Of a stretch of DNA of 64,000 bases, positions 61,900-64,000 are shown in pieces (the first letter of the stretch is position 1; each line of letters starts with the position of its first letter). This DNA is from Anaerofilum hominis. GTDB lineage: Bacteria; Bacillota; Clostridia; Oscillospirales; Ruminococcaceae. A program made the position numbers and the translations under genes. The DNA is taken from assembly GCF_014287275.1 (NCBI RefSeq), contig NZ_JACONZ010000001.1, positions 1 to 64,000 of the forward strand. The letters are read 5' to 3'. The notes under the pieces were generated by a model. The model searched no databases, was not told the DNA's origin, and saw nothing but the letters and a program-made list of their open reading frames with translations.

Positions 61900-62642
61900 T
61901 TTTTAATCAAATCCTTCATATTATACAGTCCCGGCTTTTGGCCGATGAGATAACGGGCGGCAGCCAGCGCTCCCACCGCAAATACGTCCCGGTTAAAAGC
62001 GGTATGGCTGATGCGCAGGATCTCGTTTTGTCCAGAAAACTGGACTTCGTGCTCTCCTGCAAGATTCCCGCCTCGCAGAGAATGGAGAACGATCTCCTCT
62101 TCCTGGCGGGGCACGGTACTTTGAGCCTCGGTGCAGATGCTGTAGTCTCCGCCCCGGTTCATGGCGTCCGCCAACGCCAGGGCCGTACCGCTGGGGGCAT
62201 CCAGCTTGGCCCCGTGGTGCTTTTCCACTATGTCGACGGCATAGCCGGTCCCCAGCACCTCCGCCGCCATGCGGCAGAGTTCCTGCATCAGATTGACGCA
62301 CAGCGACATGTTGGCGCTGTTGAACAGTGGGATCTCCTGGGCGCAAAAGTTCATGGTGTGCAGTGCGGACGCCCCGAGGCCCGTGGTGCAGATCACGCAG
62401 GGAAGCCGCGCCGCGGCGCAGTAGAGCATGGCGCGCTGCGCGCAGAGGGGCGAGGAAAAATCGATCAGCACGTCCGCGCTTTGGGGCACTTCCTTGATGT
62501 CGGAGTAGATGGGGAAGGGGAGGCCGGGCGGCCGCCCGCCGCGGTCGACACCGGCGGCGACCGTGCAGTCCGGCTGCGCCGCCACATAGTCTGCAAGGCA
62601 GCGCCCCATCCGCCCCAGCGCGCCGTTCAATAAAATTTTCAT
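61896..62642 (-). CDS. dapB: 4-hydroxy-tetrahydrodipicolinate reductase
   Basis: 248 residues. NAD(P)H-dependent second step of the DAP/lysine branch. N-terminal GALGRMG nucleotide loop, 'DFSSPLCAQRAM', 'CTTGL', and the catalytic block EKHHGAKLDAPSGTA. The ATG overlaps the dapA stop; a longer frame upstream lies inside dapA and is not used. Confidence 0.95.
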   Translation of the reverse strand: MKILLNGALGRMGRCLADYVAAQPDCTVAAGVDRGGRPPGLPFPIYSDIKEVPQSADVLIDFSSPLCAQRAMLYCAAARLPCVICTTGLGASALHTMNFCAQEIPLFNSANMSLCVNLMQELCRMAAEVLGTGYAVDIVEKHHGAKLDAPSGTALALADAMNRGGDYSICTEAQSTVPRQEEEIVLHSLRGGNLAGEHEVQFSGQNEILRISHTAFNRDVFAVGALAAARYLIGQKPGLYNMKDLIKK

Positions 62643-63541
62643 AACTGAGACGGGGAGAGAAGCCCCAGCCCCTCCATCGCCTCGTCCACCCGGCGGCAGA
62701 CCTCCGCGGCGGGGGACACGAGCGGGAGGCGGCACGGCCCGGCCGCAAAGCCAAGGCGGTTCAGCGCATACTTTACCGGGATGGGGTTCACGTCTGCAAA
62801 AAGGGCTGTGATCAGCGGGGTGGCTTTCAGCTGCAGGGCGGCCGCCCGCGCGGTGTCCCCGGCAAGACAGGCGGCGCAGATCTCTTTTGTCAGCGCCGGA
62901 GCCACGTTGGCCAGCACCGAAATGACCCCCACTCCGCCCAGCGACATCACCGGCACGATCTGGTCGTCGTTGCCGGAATAGACCCAAAGGTCGTCGCCGC
63001 AGAGCTGTTTTGTGCGGGCCAGTGCGGCAATGTCCCCGTTCGCCTCTTTTGTGGCTGCAATGCGCGGATGCCGCGCCAGCTGGCGGTAGGTCTCGGGCTG
63101 GATGTTGAGCCCGGTGCGGGAGGGCACGTTGTACAGGATGACCGGCAGCGAGACGCTGTCCGCGATCGCGGTGAAATGACGGACCAGCCCTGCCTGCGAG
63201 GTCTTATTATAATAAGGTGTCACAAGCAGCAGCGCGTCCGCGCCCAGCGCTTCGGCCTCACGGGACTGGGCAATGGCGTGGCGGGTGTCGTTGGACCCGG
63301 TGCCGGCGATCAGCGGCACCCGGCCATGCACCGCCTGCACGGCGCAGCGGATGACGTCCATGTGCTCTTTTTGGTCAAGGGTCGGGGCCTCGCCGCTGGT
63401 GCCGCAGACCAGGATCGCGTCTGTTCCGTTTTCGATCTCGAATTCGATGAGCTGCTTTAAAACATCCAGATTGATTGAACCGTCCTCATTCATGGGCGTC
63501 GCCAAGGCGACGCACGATCCTGTGAAGACGCAGGTTTTCAT
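62639..63541 (-). CDS. dapA: 4-hydroxy-tetrahydrodipicolinate synthase
   Basis: 300 residues, TIM barrel. GTSGEAPTL with the active-site Thr pair, 'TPYYNKTSQ', catalytic Tyr in LYNVPSRTG, Schiff-base Lys in ATKEANGD. Condenses pyruvate with aspartate semialdehyde. GGGAGG ribosome site; 23 bases after asd. Confidence 0.96.
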   Translation of the reverse strand: MKTCVFTGSCVALATPMNEDGSINLDVLKQLIEFEIENGTDAILVCGTSGEAPTLDQKEHMDVIRCAVQAVHGRVPLIAGTGSNDTRHAIAQSREAEALGADALLLVTPYYNKTSQAGLVRHFTAIADSVSLPVILYNVPSRTGLNIQPETYRQLARHPRIAATKEANGDIAALARTKQLCGDDLWVYSGNDDQIVPVMSLGGVGVISVLANVAPALTKEICAACLAGDTARAAALQLKATPLITALFADVNPIPVKYALNRLGFAAGPCRLPLVSPAAEVCRRVDEAMEGLGLLSPSQL

Positions 63542-63564
63542 GCAGACCTCCCACTATTCAGTTT

Positions 63565-64000
63565 TCAGATTATTTCGTGCCCGATCATGTACCGCGCGAT
63601 CTGCACCGCGTTGGCGGCGGCGCCCTTGCGGATATTGTCCGCCACGCACCACAGGTTGAGGCCGTTTTCCACGCTCTCATCCCGGCGCAGGCGGCCCACA
63701 TACACTTCGTTTCTGCCGCAGGCAACGCTGGCAAGGGGGTAGACGTCGTGGGCCACATCGTCATACAGGACAAGCCCTTCCATCTCGGACATGGCGCGGC
63801 GCACGTCCGCCAGATCATAGGGCTTTGCCAGCTCCACGTTGATGGATTCGCTGTGGCCGTTGAACACCGGCACCCGCACAGTGGTCGCAGTGATACGGAT
63901 CGAGTCGTCTCCCAGAATTTTATGCGTCTCGTCGATCATCTTATGCTCTTCCTTGGTATAGCCGTCCTCCATAAAAACATCGATGTGGGGGATGCAGTTG
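63565..64000 (-). CDS. asd: Aspartate-semialdehyde dehydrogenase (C-terminal part)
   Basis: Partial gene: it runs off the right edge, so the N-terminus and catalytic cysteine lie outside. The visible 144 residues begin 'NCIPHIDVFMEDGYTKEEHKM' and include 'RITATTVRVPVFNGHSESINVEL', 'VGRLRRDESVENGLNLWCVADNIRKGAAANAVQIA', all typical of Asd. It makes the substrate for DapA; first visible gene of asd-dapA-dapB-capA-like. Confidence 0.95.
   Translation of the reverse strand, partial: NCIPHIDVFMEDGYTKEEHKMIDETHKILGDDSIRITATTVRVPVFNGHSESINVELAKPYDLADVRRAMSEMEGLVLYDDVAHDVYPLASVACGRNEVYVGRLRRDESVENGLNLWCVADNIRKGAAANAVQIARYMIGHEII

Noticed and set aside
1..64000. CRISPR array, rRNA operon or intact insertion sequence
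   Set aside because: No regularly spaced direct repeats, rRNA stretches or transposase genes were found.

Overview
The window reads as chromosomal DNA of a GC-rich, low-oxygen Firmicute, most likely a spore-forming clostridial lineage of the Oscillospirales type. The evidence is a complete spoIIIAA-AH operon, a T-box leader on tyrS, AGGAGG-type ribosome binding sites, lipoprotein signal peptides, a Bacillus-like nusB-xseAB-ispA-dxs-tlyA-nadK-argR-recN gene order, and clostridial families such as DUF5685. The genus cannot be fixed from sequence reading alone.

Layout. 0-9.2 kb: nth and a lipoprotein gene (minus), then glyA, an esterase, rarA, and a sugar-import pair of a GPH symporter and a GH3 glycosidase. 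9.2-11.6 kb: a tRNA-Pro followed by a visibly AT-richer patch with small orphan genes, including a barstar-family inhibitor without a recognisable nuclease. 11.6-25.2 kb: a small membrane exporter, a lipoprotein solute-binding protein coupled to a Cache/PAS/GGDEF/EAL receptor, a potABCD-like polyamine transporter whose PotD carries a C-terminal membrane anchor, and a nucleoside/sugar-type ABC transporter with eroded ATPase motifs and no binding protein. 25.8-36.2 kb: mainly minus-strand genes (DUF624 protein, MTHFS, glmS, a DUF5685/J-like/membrane-protein operon, a polysaccharide deacetylase), plus a HAD phosphatase and rmuC on the plus strand. 36.2-42.2 kb: tRNA-Leu, two WYL regulators followed by an RtcB RNA ligase, then a DUF6553-like gene, a FabG-like reductase and a YerC/TrpR-like repressor. 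42.4-42.9 kb: tRNA Gly-Val-Asp-Phe. 43.3-59.0 kb: the sporulation, transcription, isoprenoid and DNA-repair cluster, with most genes overlapping or nearly touching. 59.0-60.6 kb: T-box-tyrS. 60.7-64 kb: lysine/diaminopimelate genes asd-dapA-dapB (minus) coupled to a CapA-like lipoprotein.

The genes work together in recognisable blocks: a glycoside uptake and hydrolysis unit, polyamine import, the SpoIIIA channel between mother cell and forespore, MEP/isoprenoid supply (ispA, dxs), DNA repair (nth, rarA, rmuC, xseAB, recN), and DAP supply for peptidoglycan and lysine. The features most worth following up are the orphan binding-protein/c-di-GMP receptor pair, the WYL-WYL-RtcB unit (which lacks an ordinary start codon on its first gene and has a strong terminator before rtcB), the motif-poor ABC ATPase, the TsaD-like paralogue and the J-like protein lacking HPD. 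No CRISPR array, intact insertion sequence, prophage or rRNA was seen.
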